A stretch of DNA of 64,000 nucleotides from Faecalibacterium sp. An121 (GTDB lineage Bacteria; Bacillota; Clostridia; Oscillospirales; Ruminococcaceae). Below the pieces are notes generated by a model. That model was given only the letters and a program-made list of their open reading frames with translations. It did no database searches and was not told the DNA's origin. Position 1 is the stretch's first letter, and each line of letters starts with the position of its first letter. Below, one piece after another: positions 7,801-16,488 of the stretch. The translations under genes were made by a program, and so were the position numbers. Location: the NCBI RefSeq assembly GCF_002160915.1, contig NZ_NFLM01000006.1, positions 1 to 64,000 on the forward strand, in the 5' to 3' direction.

Positions 7801-10800
7801 CCTTGGGGTCCAGCCAGGTGGCACCCAGACGCACATCAATTTCAGAGGCTTCCAGGTCCCGGGGCTGAGCCTTGGTCAGAGCTTCCACGTTAGGAGCAAA
7901 TTCCGGGTTGGTTAGGACTGCCAGTTCGGCAATCCGCAGCTTGTTGTGGACGTTGCCGGACAAGTATTCATCCGCAGCCTGCCAGCCTGCTTCCGGGTCG
8001 GTTACATCCGTGGTCGGGTCCTTGAAGATCACGCCCCGCAGGTCGGTGATGATGCTGTCATAGTCTCCCGGCTTGCCCAGCAGCTCGGACATATAGGGGA
8101 GATCCACCCGGCCTCGTTCTCCGATGGAGATGGCCAGCGCCTCGCTGGGGGTAGCTGCATGACTGATGTTCCGTTCGGGCCGGATGGTCCGTTTTGTGAA
8201 CATATCCGCCTTGCTTTTCAGTTTGCCATTCTCGTCCAGGTTTTCAAGCGAACAGAGCAGGTAATAGGAAGAATCGTCCTCGAACAGGCGGCCATTCTTG
8301 CGGTCGTTCAGCAGTCCGTATTCTTTGGCAAAAGCATCGTAAGCTGCATTGAGTTCAGACTGTTTTTTCCGGATGGCGTCACCCGGGCCGTCCTCCATCT
8401 GCAGGTCAATCAGCTCGTGGACGATTTGACGCAGTTCTACCATGCCCTTGACCCGGCCCTTGGCCGTGTCATTCAGATCCAAGTGGGTCATGACCGAGTT
8501 TTCGCGGTAGTAAACCTCTCCATCTACCACCGTGTAGGAGAAGTTCTTCACGTTGGGGTCAGCGGGCAAAAAGTCGCGGCTTGTCTCGGTCTCTCCCACG
8601 TCCGGGGCGGTATGCTCGGCCTCCCGGTATTCGCCTTCCAGATGGGAGATGGCCTCCTTCAGTTGTTCGCTCAGATTTGCGCCTTCCAGGGGCAGCACGG
8701 TACTTTCTTCCCGGCCATACTGGGTGCTCTCGGTGGTCAGTTCACCCAGGACCATCTCGGGATGGTCCACAAAATACTGGTTGATGGAGATGCCGCTCTC
8801 GGTCTGGCCCAGCTGCACCCAGTCGGGTTCCCGGTCGATGGGCCGATCACGTTTTTGCAGGAAGATGATGTCGGACACCACATCGGTGCCGGCATTGGCA
8901 CGGAACGCATTGTTGGGCAGCCGGATGGCCCCCAGCAGGTCGGCCCTCTCGGCCAGATACTTGCGGGCGGTGGAATCCTTGGAATCCATCGTGTACCGGC
9001 TGGTGACAAAGGCCACCACGCCGCCCGGCCTCACCTGGTCAAGAGCTTTGGCAAAGAAATAGTTGTGGATGGAGAAACCGAGGTTGTTGTAGGCTTTGTC
9101 GTTGACCTTGTAGTTGCCAAATGGCACATTGCCGATGGCAAGATCATAAAAGTCCTGCTGCTTGGTGGTCTCAAAGCCCGCCACCGTGATGTTGGCTTCC
9201 GGGTAGAGCTTTTGAGCGATACGCCCCGAGATGCTGTCCAGTTCCACGCCGTACAGGCGGCTGCCCTGCATGGATTCAGGCAGCATTCCGAAAAAGTTGC
9301 CCACGCCGCAGGAGGGTTCCAGAATGTTGCCGGTCTGGAAGCCCATCTTCTCCACTGCGTCATAGATGGCGTGAATGACGGTGGGGCTAGTGTAGTGTGC
9401 GTTCAGGGTGCTGGCCCGGGCGGCGGCGTATTCCTCGGGAGAGAGCAGTTCCTTCAGCTGGGTATACTCCTTGGCCCAGCTGTCCTTGTCCGGGTCAAAG
9501 GCATCTGCCAGGCCGCCCCACCCGACGTACTGGGACAGGGTTTCCTGTTCTTCCGGGGTGGCGTTCCGGTTTTCAGACTCCAGCGTTTGCAGGGTGCGGA
9601 TGGCCTCCACATTGCGGGCAAACTTCTGTTTGGGACCGCCCTCCCCCAGGTGGCTGTCGGAGATGTGGAAGTTCCGGGCGGGAGGCGCAGGCGATTCTTG
9701 TTCGGGAGGCTCAGGTGGCTCGATGTGGAGTTTTTCGACCACTACATCGTAGGGAAGATTTGTTTCTTCTGCCGGATAGGATGCCACCGGTTCTGTTGTA
9801 AAGGTGGGCTGGGCGGTAAGCTGCGCCCTGCGGGCCGCGATCTGTCTCCAAAGTGCATCCTGCTGCTCATCGCTCAGATTCAGGTCTTCTGCCCAGCGGT
9901 AGTCCAGAGCCACCACTTCAAGAGCATCCGCATCTGCTGCGTGCTCGATGGATTTGCTCCAGTAGTCAAACTCCACCGCTCTGGCCAGCACATCCTCCAG
10001 CTTTTCCAGCTCCGGGCGGGACATCTTATTCCAGATATCGTCCTTCTGGCTCTGGATGGTAAAACCTTCGCCGTCATCGTGCTGGGATACGGTGTAGACC
10101 AGCGTGTCCGGCACCCCGTTGATCTTGCAGGACAGGTGATACTCCTTTTCCCGAGAGATCGCGGAATAGCTGCTGCTCTCCAGCCGGATATCGGTCACAT
10201 CCTCCGCCGTCAGGGGCTTCTCAGGTTTGGCCGGGGCCGCTTCCTGCTCCAGGTACTGACGAATCACCCAAATCGGCTCCGAGCGGAAGATGGGAAAACC
10301 GGTGGCCTGGGCAAAGGTCACATCCCGCAGGCTGATCCGCTCCGAATCCAGGTCCACCTGGTCCACCACAAACCGGCGGTCATCCAGATCAAAGGCGGTT
10401 TCGCCCGGGACCAGACTCCGTCTGGCATACTCTGCATCGGACAGGGCTTCCGGTTCCGCCTCCTTTGGTGCATCAACGACAGGTTCTACGGCTGCCTGCT
10501 CGGCATCCGCCACCACCTGCTGGATAAAGGGATCGTTGTCCAACTTTTCAGGTTCCACCACCTGGCCATTCACGATACCGCGGTCAGCCAGCGATTCCCG
10601 GATCGAAACAGGGTCCACATCATCCAGGTTATCCCGTTCGACTTGGGTGTAAAAACGGTCCTCTTTGATGAGCTGGGCAATCCGCCGCTGGACCTTGGGC
10701 CAGGGCAGCTCTGTCCTGACCGGACTTCCGGGACGGACTGTAAACGGGGTTTTGCCATCACTGCCGTCATACTCATGGGCCAGCCATGCGGCGGTATCTT

Positions 10801-13072
10801 TCTCCCGTGCATGGTTTTTCATATAGCGGACAACAGCGTGCTTGCTCTCGATTTTGCCATTCCAGCTCTGGATTGCCTTGTCGATGTCTGCATCCGAGAG
10901 GGGGTGCAGCAGCTCATAGAGCTTGGGATAGGTCTCATCAACGACTTCTCGGGTCAGGCGCTGCCGGAACTCAGGGATATGGGAATAGAGATGAAGCAGT
11001 TCCCGGTTGCCAGATGACAAAACAGCCCGCTGGATGGCCGCCCGGCCTTCAATCACCGCGCGTTCTCGGTCGCCGTCGCTGCAAACATTCCCGTATCTGG
11101 CATCCCGGGCGACCGCCTCCAGCACAATGGGCTTGTATCGCTCGTGTAATTTCCGGATGGTGGCATTTTGAATTGCTTCCTCATCCGGGAACGCCCGGAA
11201 TCCATCTGCGCCAAACTCAGCCTCGTGGGCATCAATGGCCTGCTCTGCTTCGTGGTCGATGGAGAGGATGGTATATTCCCGGCGCTGGGCGCTGCCCTTC
11301 TGCTGGGCGGAAACCGTCACATCGTGCTTGTCGCGCAGCCGTTCTACAGTCTGTTCCAGCTGGTTCACCGGAAAACCGCACATCTCCACCCGGCCTCCGC
11401 CCGGAATGGAGCGGCTGAAAAGGTTCAGGTTCAGCTCGGCAGCGGCGGTGCGGGCATCTTCACCATACAGCTCGTAGAAGTCCCCCATCTGGTAAAGGAC
11501 GAGGTTATCCGGGTGGCGCTCCTTGACGCCGTTGTACTCCCAAATGGGTTCTTCCTTGCTCGGCTCGTCCAGATACTTGCCGGCGGCAATCAGAACCCCG
11601 ATCCTCTTTGCCGCATCAGACCAGGAAAACCGCTGCTCCTGCCCCTCGGGATAAGAGCGCAGCTGGATGCCGCGGGCATTGTATTCCAGGAAACCGTGGC
11701 TGCCATCCAGGAAAGTCCAGGTCTGCCCTCCGATGCCGTACTCGTTTTTCAAAAACTCGGCCCGTTCTTTGGGGGTGTGGTTTTCTTCAAAATAAGCCGC
11801 AATCCGCTCTTTGCCCTGGGCAAATCCGCTGCCGCTGGCCAGGGCCAGCGCAATATCCTCACCGGAAAAAGAAAAAGCGGAGACTTTTTCGGTCTCCGCT
11901 CGTCGGTCGATCTGTTCGATTTGCTCCGCTTCACTGGGGAAGAAACTCAGTTGTTGATGAGCTCCTCCATCAGGATTTCCTCGGCCTGTGCCTTGCAGGT
12001 GTTCATCAGGCCCACCCACTGCATCGGGTTCCGGGTTTTCAGCTCCTCCGTCGCTCCCGCGTCCTTCGCCAGCTGAGGCATCATCTGTTCCAGCCTCTGG
12101 TGTGCTGTCTTGTCCACTTCCTGCAGGTGCGGAAACAGGCTCCCGGACAGCAGCATCTGATTGTAAATCAGACGCCGGTGGGTTTTGAGATACGTCTGCC
12201 GCATCCGTCCGTACTTGCCCAGGGGCTTGGCCGGGGCCGGATCGAGGGCCAGGTCCGGGATCAGATAATCCCCGTTCTGAGAATAAGTTAAGCTGCTCAT
12301 ACTCTTGGCTCCTTTCTATATTTCTGCGCCGGGTAGTTGTCTTGATGGTTCTCTCGATCTGCCGCAGCACCTGACTGCAGCTTTCCGTGACTGCCGTTCC
12401 CAGGACGTTCGCCGCTTCTGGTGTGCTGAAGGAATAGACCGCCTGAAAATCATCCCGGTCAAACCATCCTTCCGGGTCGATGCCGCATCGGGACAAAAGC
12501 AGCCAAGTGATGCTGATGGCACCCGCTGATTTAAATTCCAGCTCCAGGTTAAGATCATCATACCCTTCCAACAGGGAACCGTCAACGATGTCACGGATAT
12601 CCTGGGCATTGTTGTCCCAGTAGTCCTCCACCAGTTTGCCGGAGAGATCTGCAAGCTGCTGGGCGAAGTTGGGATCACTGACCCCATAGGTTTTCGCCAG
12701 CATTTCGGCCACCGGTTCCCGGAAGGTAAAATCCATCTGCCAGAGGTCCGGGTCCAGGGAGTTTCGGCGGGTGCCGGTGTCTGACACGTCAAAGACATAC
12801 CGCAGGTGCGAGGTGCCACCACTGTCATCCAGCAGGGCGATACCTTTGGAGCCGCGCCGGACAAACCGGTTCATTCGGTTGTTCCACACATCGTATTCAG
12901 CGCAGGCAGTGGCGTCCGGGCGCTGGGCATAGATCAAGAGCTGATCGGAATAGGGGTACTTGTACAGCCTTCCGGCCAGCGATAAAAAATCCGCCCACCG
13001 TTCCCAGTTTCCTGTCAGACGGCGGGCGGTATCGGACGCAAGCTGTGAATACAGCTCGGCTTTTGTGGGCAT
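4814..13072 (-). CDS. Giant ICE protein: N-6 DNA methylase plus SNF2-type helicase
   Basis: The 2752-residue product has several visible parts. Residues 1-250 resemble the ArdC-like N-terminus of ICE methylases. Residues 258-375 are a Gly/Pro/Asp-rich linker that also encodes TnpV in another frame. Around residue 525, 'LVLYQMGDFYELYGEDA' looks like the first domain of MutS. A SAM-dependent methylase core follows: 'NILEPSCGVGNFFGML' near 1250 and 'AIGNVPFGNY' near 1314 (an NPPY-type catalytic motif reading NVPF). The helicase has Walker A 'HEVGAGKTFE' near 1930, DESH near 2094, and motif VI 'QRNGRIIRQGNRNKE' near 2420. A perfect AAAGGAGG precedes the start. Likely role is modification and protection or remodelling of incoming DNA; this is inferred from domains, as no such protein has been characterised to my knowledge. 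Confidence 0.9.
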   Translation of the reverse strand: MPTKAELYSQLASDTARRLTGNWERWADFLSLAGRLYKYPYSDQLLIYAQRPDATACAEYDVWNNRMNRFVRRGSKGIALLDDSGGTSHLRYVFDVSDTGTRRNSLDPDLWQMDFTFREPVAEMLAKTYGVSDPNFAQQLADLSGKLVEDYWDNNAQDIRDIVDGSLLEGYDDLNLELEFKSAGAISITWLLLSRCGIDPEGWFDRDDFQAVYSFSTPEAANVLGTAVTESCSQVLRQIERTIKTTTRRRNIERSQEYEQLNLFSERGLSDPGPGPRSGPGQAPGQVRTDAADVSQNPPASDLQSDAAVREPVSAPAGSGQDSTPEAGTDDASAGEGRGSDGGAENPEPDAVGGPDEHLQGTGRGNPDGGAHQQLSFFPSEAEQIEQIDRRAETEKVSAFSFSGEDIALALASGSGFAQGKERIAAYFEENHTPKERAEFLKNEYGIGGQTWTFLDGSHGFLEYNARGIQLRSYPEGQEQRFSWSDAAKRIGVLIAAGKYLDEPSKEEPIWEYNGVKERHPDNLVLYQMGDFYELYGEDARTAAAELNLNLFSRSIPGGGRVEMCGFPVNQLEQTVERLRDKHDVTVSAQQKGSAQRREYTILSIDHEAEQAIDAHEAEFGADGFRAFPDEEAIQNATIRKLHERYKPIVLEAVARDARYGNVCSDGDRERAVIEGRAAIQRAVLSSGNRELLHLYSHIPEFRQRLTREVVDETYPKLYELLHPLSDADIDKAIQSWNGKIESKHAVVRYMKNHAREKDTAAWLAHEYDGSDGKTPFTVRPGSPVRTELPWPKVQRRIAQLIKEDRFYTQVERDNLDDVDPVSIRESLADRGIVNGQVVEPEKLDNDPFIQQVVADAEQAAVEPVVDAPKEAEPEALSDAEYARRSLVPGETAFDLDDRRFVVDQVDLDSERISLRDVTFAQATGFPIFRSEPIWVIRQYLEQEAAPAKPEKPLTAEDVTDIRLESSSYSAISREKEYHLSCKINGVPDTLVYTVSQHDDGEGFTIQSQKDDIWNKMSRPELEKLEDVLARAVEFDYWSKSIEHAADADALEVVALDYRWAEDLNLSDEQQDALWRQIAARRAQLTAQPTFTTEPVASYPAEETNLPYDVVVEKLHIEPPEPPEQESPAPPARNFHISDSHLGEGGPKQKFARNVEAIRTLQTLESENRNATPEEQETLSQYVGWGGLADAFDPDKDSWAKEYTQLKELLSPEEYAAARASTLNAHYTSPTVIHAIYDAVEKMGFQTGNILEPSCGVGNFFGMLPESMQGSRLYGVELDSISGRIAQKLYPEANITVAGFETTKQQDFYDLAIGNVPFGNYKVNDKAYNNLGFSIHNYFFAKALDQVRPGGVVAFVTSRYTMDSKDSTARKYLAERADLLGAIRLPNNAFRANAGTDVVSDIIFLQKRDRPIDREPDWVQLGQTESGISINQYFVDHPEMVLGELTTESTQYGREESTVLPLEGANLSEQLKEAISHLEGEYREAEHTAPDVGETETSRDFLPADPNVKNFSYTVVDGEVYYRENSVMTHLDLNDTAKGRVKGMVELRQIVHELIDLQMEDGPGDAIRKKQSELNAAYDAFAKEYGLLNDRKNGRLFEDDSSYYLLCSLENLDENGKLKSKADMFTKRTIRPERNISHAATPSEALAISIGERGRVDLPYMSELLGKPGDYDSIITDLRGVIFKDPTTDVTDPEAGWQAADEYLSGNVHNKLRIAELAVLTNPEFAPNVEALTKAQPRDLEASEIDVRLGATWLDPKVIQQFMLETFQVPFYLRRAIQVNFSPLTAEWQIEGKGKTGINDVAAYETYGTSRANGYKILEDTLNLKDVRVYDTIEDVNGKQQRVLNKKETTLAQQKQQALKDAFAGWIWKDPQRRETLVKQYNELFNSTRPREYDGSHIHFVGMNPEISLREHQKNAIAHVLYGGNTLLAHEVGAGKTFEMAASAMEAKRLGLCQKSLFVVPNHLTLQWAQEFLHLYPSAKLLVANKKDFETANRKKFCARIATGDYDAVIIGHSQFEKIPLSFERQERIIQEQIDEIQNAISEMKYRVGERFTIKQMEKTRKNLEQKLEKLKATERKDDVVTFEQLGVDRLFVDESHSFKNLFLYTKIRNVAGLSTSEAQKSSDMFGKCRYMDEITGGRGVIFATGTPVSNSMTELYTVMRYLQYGTLQQKGLTHFDCWASTFGETTTSIELAPEGTGYRARTRFAKFFNLPELMNMFKEVADIKTSDQLHLPVPEAKFETVVVKPSDIQKDMVAELSKRAAAVHSGAVDAAEDNMLCITNDGRKIGLDQRLMNPLLPDNPDSKLNACVRNVLKIWEEGKEQKLTQLLFCDLSTPKGDGQFNVYDDIKKKLLAAGVPESEVAFIHTADTEAKKKELFSKVRAGKVRVLLGSTQKMGAGTNVQDRLVAVHHLDVGWKPSDMTQRNGRIIRQGNRNKEVQVYNYVTEGTFDAYLWQTLENKQRFISQIMTSKSPVRSCDDVDEQALSYAEIKALCAGNPLIKEKMDLDIEVSRLKVLKADHQSQQYRLEDKLLKTFPASIQHQKEVIACMKQDAETAEAHPQVKDGFCGMTIKGMYYEEKLTAGERLLAACQELPSAGAVEIGSYRGFPMELSFSTLHNQFEIAFKGQSTNHVFLGTDARGNITRLDNALDNFPERIEKAENRLGTLIQQRDAAQAELGKPFPQEDELAAKSARLAELDALLNMEESPSQEAPGEEKAEAKEEGRKPSVLAELKAAVPDRTPRPKTHEKEADAR
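11947..12300 (-). CDS. tnpV: TnpV family protein, encoded in a second frame inside the giant gene
   Basis: This 117-residue ORF lies wholly inside the giant methylase-helicase gene on the same strand in another frame. It has family hallmarks of transposon-encoded TnpV: 'LTYSQNGDYLIPDL' near the start, 'LGKYGRMRQTYLKTHRR' around residue 27, 'LSGSLFPHLQEVD' and 'ATEELKTRNPMQWVGLMN', ending in 'AEEILMEELI'. A strong AAAGGAG sits eight bases before its ATG. The giant protein's own frame here is low-complexity linker, as expected if TnpV is the constrained frame. TnpV function is unknown; it is common in Tn4451-like and CTn elements. Confidence 0.85.
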   Translation of the reverse strand: MSSLTYSQNGDYLIPDLALDPAPAKPLGKYGRMRQTYLKTHRRLIYNQMLLSGSLFPHLQEVDKTAHQRLEQMMPQLAKDAGATEELKTRNPMQWVGLMNTCKAQAEEILMEELINN

Positions 13073-13090
13073 AACGGGACCTCCTTTCTC

Positions 13091-13639
13091 TTATTCCCGG
13101 CCCCTCTCTTTTTTCCGTTGGGGTTTCGGGGCGGGTGCAGTCTTGCCGCCAGTTTCTTTCAGGTCCTTCAGCACAGATTTTCTCAGCATCGGTTTAAGAG
13201 GATGCTTCCAACGGCTGAATGCTATATCTTTGGGATCACAAAAGCCCCCATAGGCATCCCGCTCATAGACCCGAACCCGGTCAAAACCCAGGTCCTTCCG
13301 CATCTTCCGAAGAATATCCATAGCCTCGGGACTTTGGTTTACCGATGCCATCCGCGTGTAATCTTCCACCAAAAAGTTTTTTCCCTGACGGACCTGGAGC
13401 AGGTCGGCAGCGCCGGGCGGGTCCTCACGCTGAACACCAAAGGTCAGCCGGGCCGCCGACAGGTCCTCACTGTTATAGGGTTCAGAGCGCAGCTCCTGAA
13501 ACCGGGCCACAGCCTGCTCGTAGGTGTCATAGAACTCGATGGGTGTATGTGGCTTGCTTCCTGCTGCCCCCGTCCAGGTGGCGAGGTCAGGGATGATATA
13601 GCACTGCCACTTACTTTCGGTCGCTTTTTCGTCCGCCAT
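13091..13639 (-). CDS. Conserved ICE protein of unknown function
   Basis: A 182-residue soluble protein with no domain I can name. Visible features are an N-terminal 'WQCYIIPDLATW' segment, 'FYDTYEQAVARFQELRSEPYN', and a basic Pro/Lys/Arg-rich tail of about 25 residues. It is read from an ATG behind GAGGAGG, ends 18 bases before the giant gene, and follows the transposon-transfer assisting gene. Its steady place beside the giant protein in this type of ICE suggests a shared DNA-processing task; that is inference. Confidence 0.6.
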   Translation of the reverse strand: MADEKATESKWQCYIIPDLATWTGAAGSKPHTPIEFYDTYEQAVARFQELRSEPYNSEDLSAARLTFGVQREDPPGAADLLQVRQGKNFLVEDYTRMASVNQSPEAMDILRKMRKDLGFDRVRVYERDAYGGFCDPKDIAFSRWKHPLKPMLRKSVLKDLKETGGKTAPAPKPQRKKERGRE

Positions 13640-13648
13640 AAGCCCTCC

Positions 13649-13858
13649 TCAAATAAAATCCGGGTACAGGTCCAGCTCAGCAAACTCTGCATCGGTCATG
13701 TCGGCCAGCTTGTCGAGAGTGCTGTCGGTCAGGTCTCGCAGCTCCGTTTCGGAAAAAGTGAGATAGGTTCGCATCTCGGTCAACACTTCGATCAGCCGCT
13801 CACGGCTGCCGGCGTTGTAAAGCGCCATAAGGTTGACTTCTTCATAGGTGAAATTCAT
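13649..13858 (-). CDS. Transposon-transfer assisting protein family
   Basis: A 69-residue acidic protein. 'MNFTYEEVNLMALYNAGSR' and the end 'LADMTDAEFAELDLYPDF' are the signature of the small family annotated as transposon-transfer assisting proteins in Clostridial ICEs. The start overlaps the stop of the YodL gene (TAATG), so translation is coupled. The biochemical role is not known. Confidence 0.75.
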   Translation of the reverse strand: MNFTYEEVNLMALYNAGSRERLIEVLTEMRTYLTFSETELRDLTDSTLDKLADMTDAEFAELDLYPDFI

Positions 13859-14340
13859 TATCGTGTATCCCTTTCTCTGTGGTTTTTCCCCTTTGCAGGA
13901 GAATCCGGTCTTTCAGGTCGTTTCAGCTGCCCTTTCAGCGACGGACGGGAACAGGCGGTGTCCTTCATCTTTTCCAGAAATTCCGGCAGTTCCTTGAAAC
14001 CGATCCTGTCCACAAAAAATGCACAGGCATGTCCATCTAGTTTCAGCGCGACTACATCACTGACTGAAAGGCTGTGTCCTTTAAAGTCAGGCGGACGATA
14101 AAGATTGAACTGCATATAAAGTTCTTCCAGCGCTTCGGCTGTGTCCATGCCGTGAAGATATGCCGGCGTGTTGGCAAAATAGGCATCCTCATAGTGCGTC
14201 AAATCCGGCTTCTTTCCCATCTGCGCCAACCGGTCCAGTGATTCAAACTGCTCGTTCCGTGTCTCCGGCCCAGACTTAAGCTGCAAAATCAGGTAGACGT
14301 TGCTTTCGGCAGCAAAAAAGCGTTCTAAAACGTCCTGCAT
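13858..14340 (-). CDS. YodL domain protein
   Basis: The 160-residue protein contains 'YRPPDFKGHSLSVSDVVAL' near residue 81 followed by 'HACAFFVDRIGFKELPEFLE', the core signature of the YodL domain (PF14191), and a basic C-terminal tail. YodL proteins are widespread in ICEs but uncharacterised. Its ATG overlaps the topB stop codon (TGATG), and its stop overlaps the next gene, so it is part of one translationally coupled run from topB to the 69-residue protein. Confidence 0.75.
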   Translation of the reverse strand: MQDVLERFFAAESNVYLILQLKSGPETRNEQFESLDRLAQMGKKPDLTHYEDAYFANTPAYLHGMDTAEALEELYMQFNLYRPPDFKGHSLSVSDVVALKLDGHACAFFVDRIGFKELPEFLEKMKDTACSRPSLKGQLKRPERPDSPAKGKNHRERDTR

Positions 14341-16427
14341 CAGCGGTTGCCCCCATTCTCAAATTCCAGACTGAACTGAGGCCGGCCATCGGTCCCGGTG
14401 GTCATCAGGACGGAGGCGTTGTAGGTCTTGCCGGTGCGCTGGCTCTTGCAGTCCTTGAGCCGGGCACGGCCATCCCGCAGCAGCTTGTCCACCAGCTTGG
14501 CTGAAACGTGCTTGCCCAGCCGCTTGAAAAAGGCGTTGTCCTTCCAAATCACAAACCGGCACTCCCGGTTCGCGCAGAACCAACCCTTTTCACGTTCAAC
14601 TACTTCTGCACCACAGTGGGGACAGGCGCCAACGATCTTGCCATTGTTCTTCATAAGCACATTTGCTCCTTTCACTGCCTCACTGGTTTCGACCAGGGAG
14701 ACCACCATCTGTTCGATTTCGTCCATAAAGTTCTCGGGGGCCAATTCACTCCGCTCGATCTGCAGGAGCTGCTGCTCCCAGTCAGCGGTCATGGCAGGTG
14801 ACTGGATTTCTTCGGGCATGACAGCGATCAGTGCCCGTCCTTTCTCAGTGGGGATCAGGTTCTTTGTCTTTCCGCTGCCCTCACGGGTGAGAAAACCTTT
14901 CTTGACCAGCTTCTCGATGATGCCCGCCCGGGTGGCAGGGGTCCCGATGCCCCGGCGCTCGGCTTCCTCCGGCATACGCTCTTTCCCGGCTGTTTCCATG
15001 GCCGAGAGCAGAGTGTCTTCCGTGTAGGGTTTGGGCGGGGATGTTTGGCCCTCTTTCAGCTGGGCGTCCAGGATGGGCAGAGTCTCTTGACCCTGCACTT
15101 CGGGCAGAAGTTCCAGTTTTTCCTTGTCTTTTTCAGAGGTATCCCCAAGGACGGCTCGCTCGACCGCCTTCCAGCCCTCGGCCAGAACGGTCTTGCCCTT
15201 GGCCGTGAAGACGGTTCCAGCACACTCCATCTGCACCGTGGTCTCCGCATAGCGGTACGGCTCTCCCATGGCGGCCAGCATCCGGGCCGCAATCAGCCGA
15301 AGGACGTTTGCCTCTCCTGCGGGCAAAGAAGAAAGGTCAGCTTTCGCCATGCTCCTGGTGGGCAGGATTGCGTGGTGGTCGCTGACCTTTTTGCTGTTGA
15401 TGACTTGTTTTGCGTGGATGGGGATTTCGCCGGTCACACCGAAGTGGAAAGCGGTCTGACGAACCAGGTCCGGCAGGCCCGGCTCCATATCCTCGGTCAA
15501 ATACCGGCTGTCGGTGCGGGGATAGGTCACCAGCTTCTTTTCATAAAGGGCTTGGGTGTAATCGAGGGTCTGCTGCGCCGAATAGCCCAGCAGCCGGTTG
15601 GCATCCCGCTGGAGAGATGTCAGGTCATAGAGGGCGGGCGGACGTTCTGTTTTCTCCTTTCGTTCGTTTTTTTGCAGGACTGCCTCGCTGGCTTTCCGGC
15701 ACTCTGCCAGCAGCGCCTCGGCCTGGGTCTTGTCCTTGAATCGTTCGCTGGATGCCATATAACCTCCTGTCCGAAGCTGAATCAGATAGAACGGTTCAGG
15801 CCGAAACGCATCAATGGCAGCTTCCCGGCTCACCGTCATGGCAAGGGTAGGGGTCATCACCCGGCCTACGTTCAGGGGCTGACCATACAGGCACGAAAAA
15901 AGCCGGGTGGCGTTGATACCGACCAACCAGTCGGCACGCTCCCGGCAAAGGGCTGCTTCGTATAAAGCATCGTATTCGGTTGAGGGCTTCAGGTGGGCGA
16001 ATCCTTCCCGGATGGCGGCATCCTCCATGCTGCTGATCCAGAGCCGGGTAAAGGGCTTCTTGCATTTGCACTGGTGATAGACAAGCCGGAAAATCAGCTC
16101 CCCCTCGCGCCCAGCATCGGTGGCACAGACAAGCTGTTCCACATCGGGCCGGGCCATCAAGCTGCGCAGGACTTCAAACTGCTTTTGGGTTCCAGGCGAC
16201 ACCAGGTACTGCCATGCTTTGGGCAAGATAGGCAGGTCTGCCTTGGACCATTTGACCAGTTTGGGGTCATAGCTGCCGGGCGGAGCCAGCTCCACCAGAT
16301 GGCCAACACACCAGCTGACGAGAAATTCCTCTCCTTCCAGATACCCGTCGCAGCGTTTGGTAATGCCCAGGGCCTTGCCAATGGCCTGAGCGACAGAGGG
16401 CTTTTCGCTCACAATCAACTTAGGCAA
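14340..16427 (-). CDS. topB: DNA topoisomerase III
   Basis: Type IA topoisomerase of 695 residues, near the usual length of plasmid and ICE TopB. It opens with the Toprim start 'PKLIVSEKPSVAQAIGKALG'; the acidic Toprim triad is in 'CATDAGREGELIF'; the active-site tyrosine is in 'LVTYPRTDSRYL'. The C-terminus has a zinc-ribbon-like 'CPHCGAE...CANRECRFVIW' followed by a second short copy of the C-terminal repeat. A TTG start at 16427 is chosen because AAAGGAG sits nine bases upstream and the family begins there. It would resolve linked DNA during ICE replication and transfer. It is cut off from its upstream operon partner by the abiF cassette. Confidence 0.95.
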   Translation of the reverse strand: MPKLIVSEKPSVAQAIGKALGITKRCDGYLEGEEFLVSWCVGHLVELAPPGSYDPKLVKWSKADLPILPKAWQYLVSPGTQKQFEVLRSLMARPDVEQLVCATDAGREGELIFRLVYHQCKCKKPFTRLWISSMEDAAIREGFAHLKPSTEYDALYEAALCRERADWLVGINATRLFSCLYGQPLNVGRVMTPTLAMTVSREAAIDAFRPEPFYLIQLRTGGYMASSERFKDKTQAEALLAECRKASEAVLQKNERKEKTERPPALYDLTSLQRDANRLLGYSAQQTLDYTQALYEKKLVTYPRTDSRYLTEDMEPGLPDLVRQTAFHFGVTGEIPIHAKQVINSKKVSDHHAILPTRSMAKADLSSLPAGEANVLRLIAARMLAAMGEPYRYAETTVQMECAGTVFTAKGKTVLAEGWKAVERAVLGDTSEKDKEKLELLPEVQGQETLPILDAQLKEGQTSPPKPYTEDTLLSAMETAGKERMPEEAERRGIGTPATRAGIIEKLVKKGFLTREGSGKTKNLIPTEKGRALIAVMPEEIQSPAMTADWEQQLLQIERSELAPENFMDEIEQMVVSLVETSEAVKGANVLMKNNGKIVGACPHCGAEVVEREKGWFCANRECRFVIWKDNAFFKRLGKHVSAKLVDKLLRDGRARLKDCKSQRTGKTYNASVLMTTGTDGRPQFSLEFENGGNR

Positions 16428-16453
16428 AATAATTCTCCTTTCAAAATTTGTTG

Positions 16454-16482
16454 TTGACAATTTCAACACTTCTGCATATACT
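16454..16482 (+). promoter_or_regulatory. Consensus promoter of the AbiF-associated RNA
   Basis: TTGACA (16454-16459), a 17-base spacer, and TATACT (16477-16482) form a near-perfect sigma-A promoter. Transcription would begin near 16489, right at the start of the structured RNA and before abiF. Confidence 0.85.
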
Positions 16483-16488
16483 ATGTAT

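Noticed and set aside
7946-11017. Very long open frame on the plus strand opposite the giant methylase-helicase gene
   Set aside because: It is the mirror of a G+C-rich coding gene, lacks a ribosome site and any recognisable domain, and contradicts the clear motifs on the minus strand.
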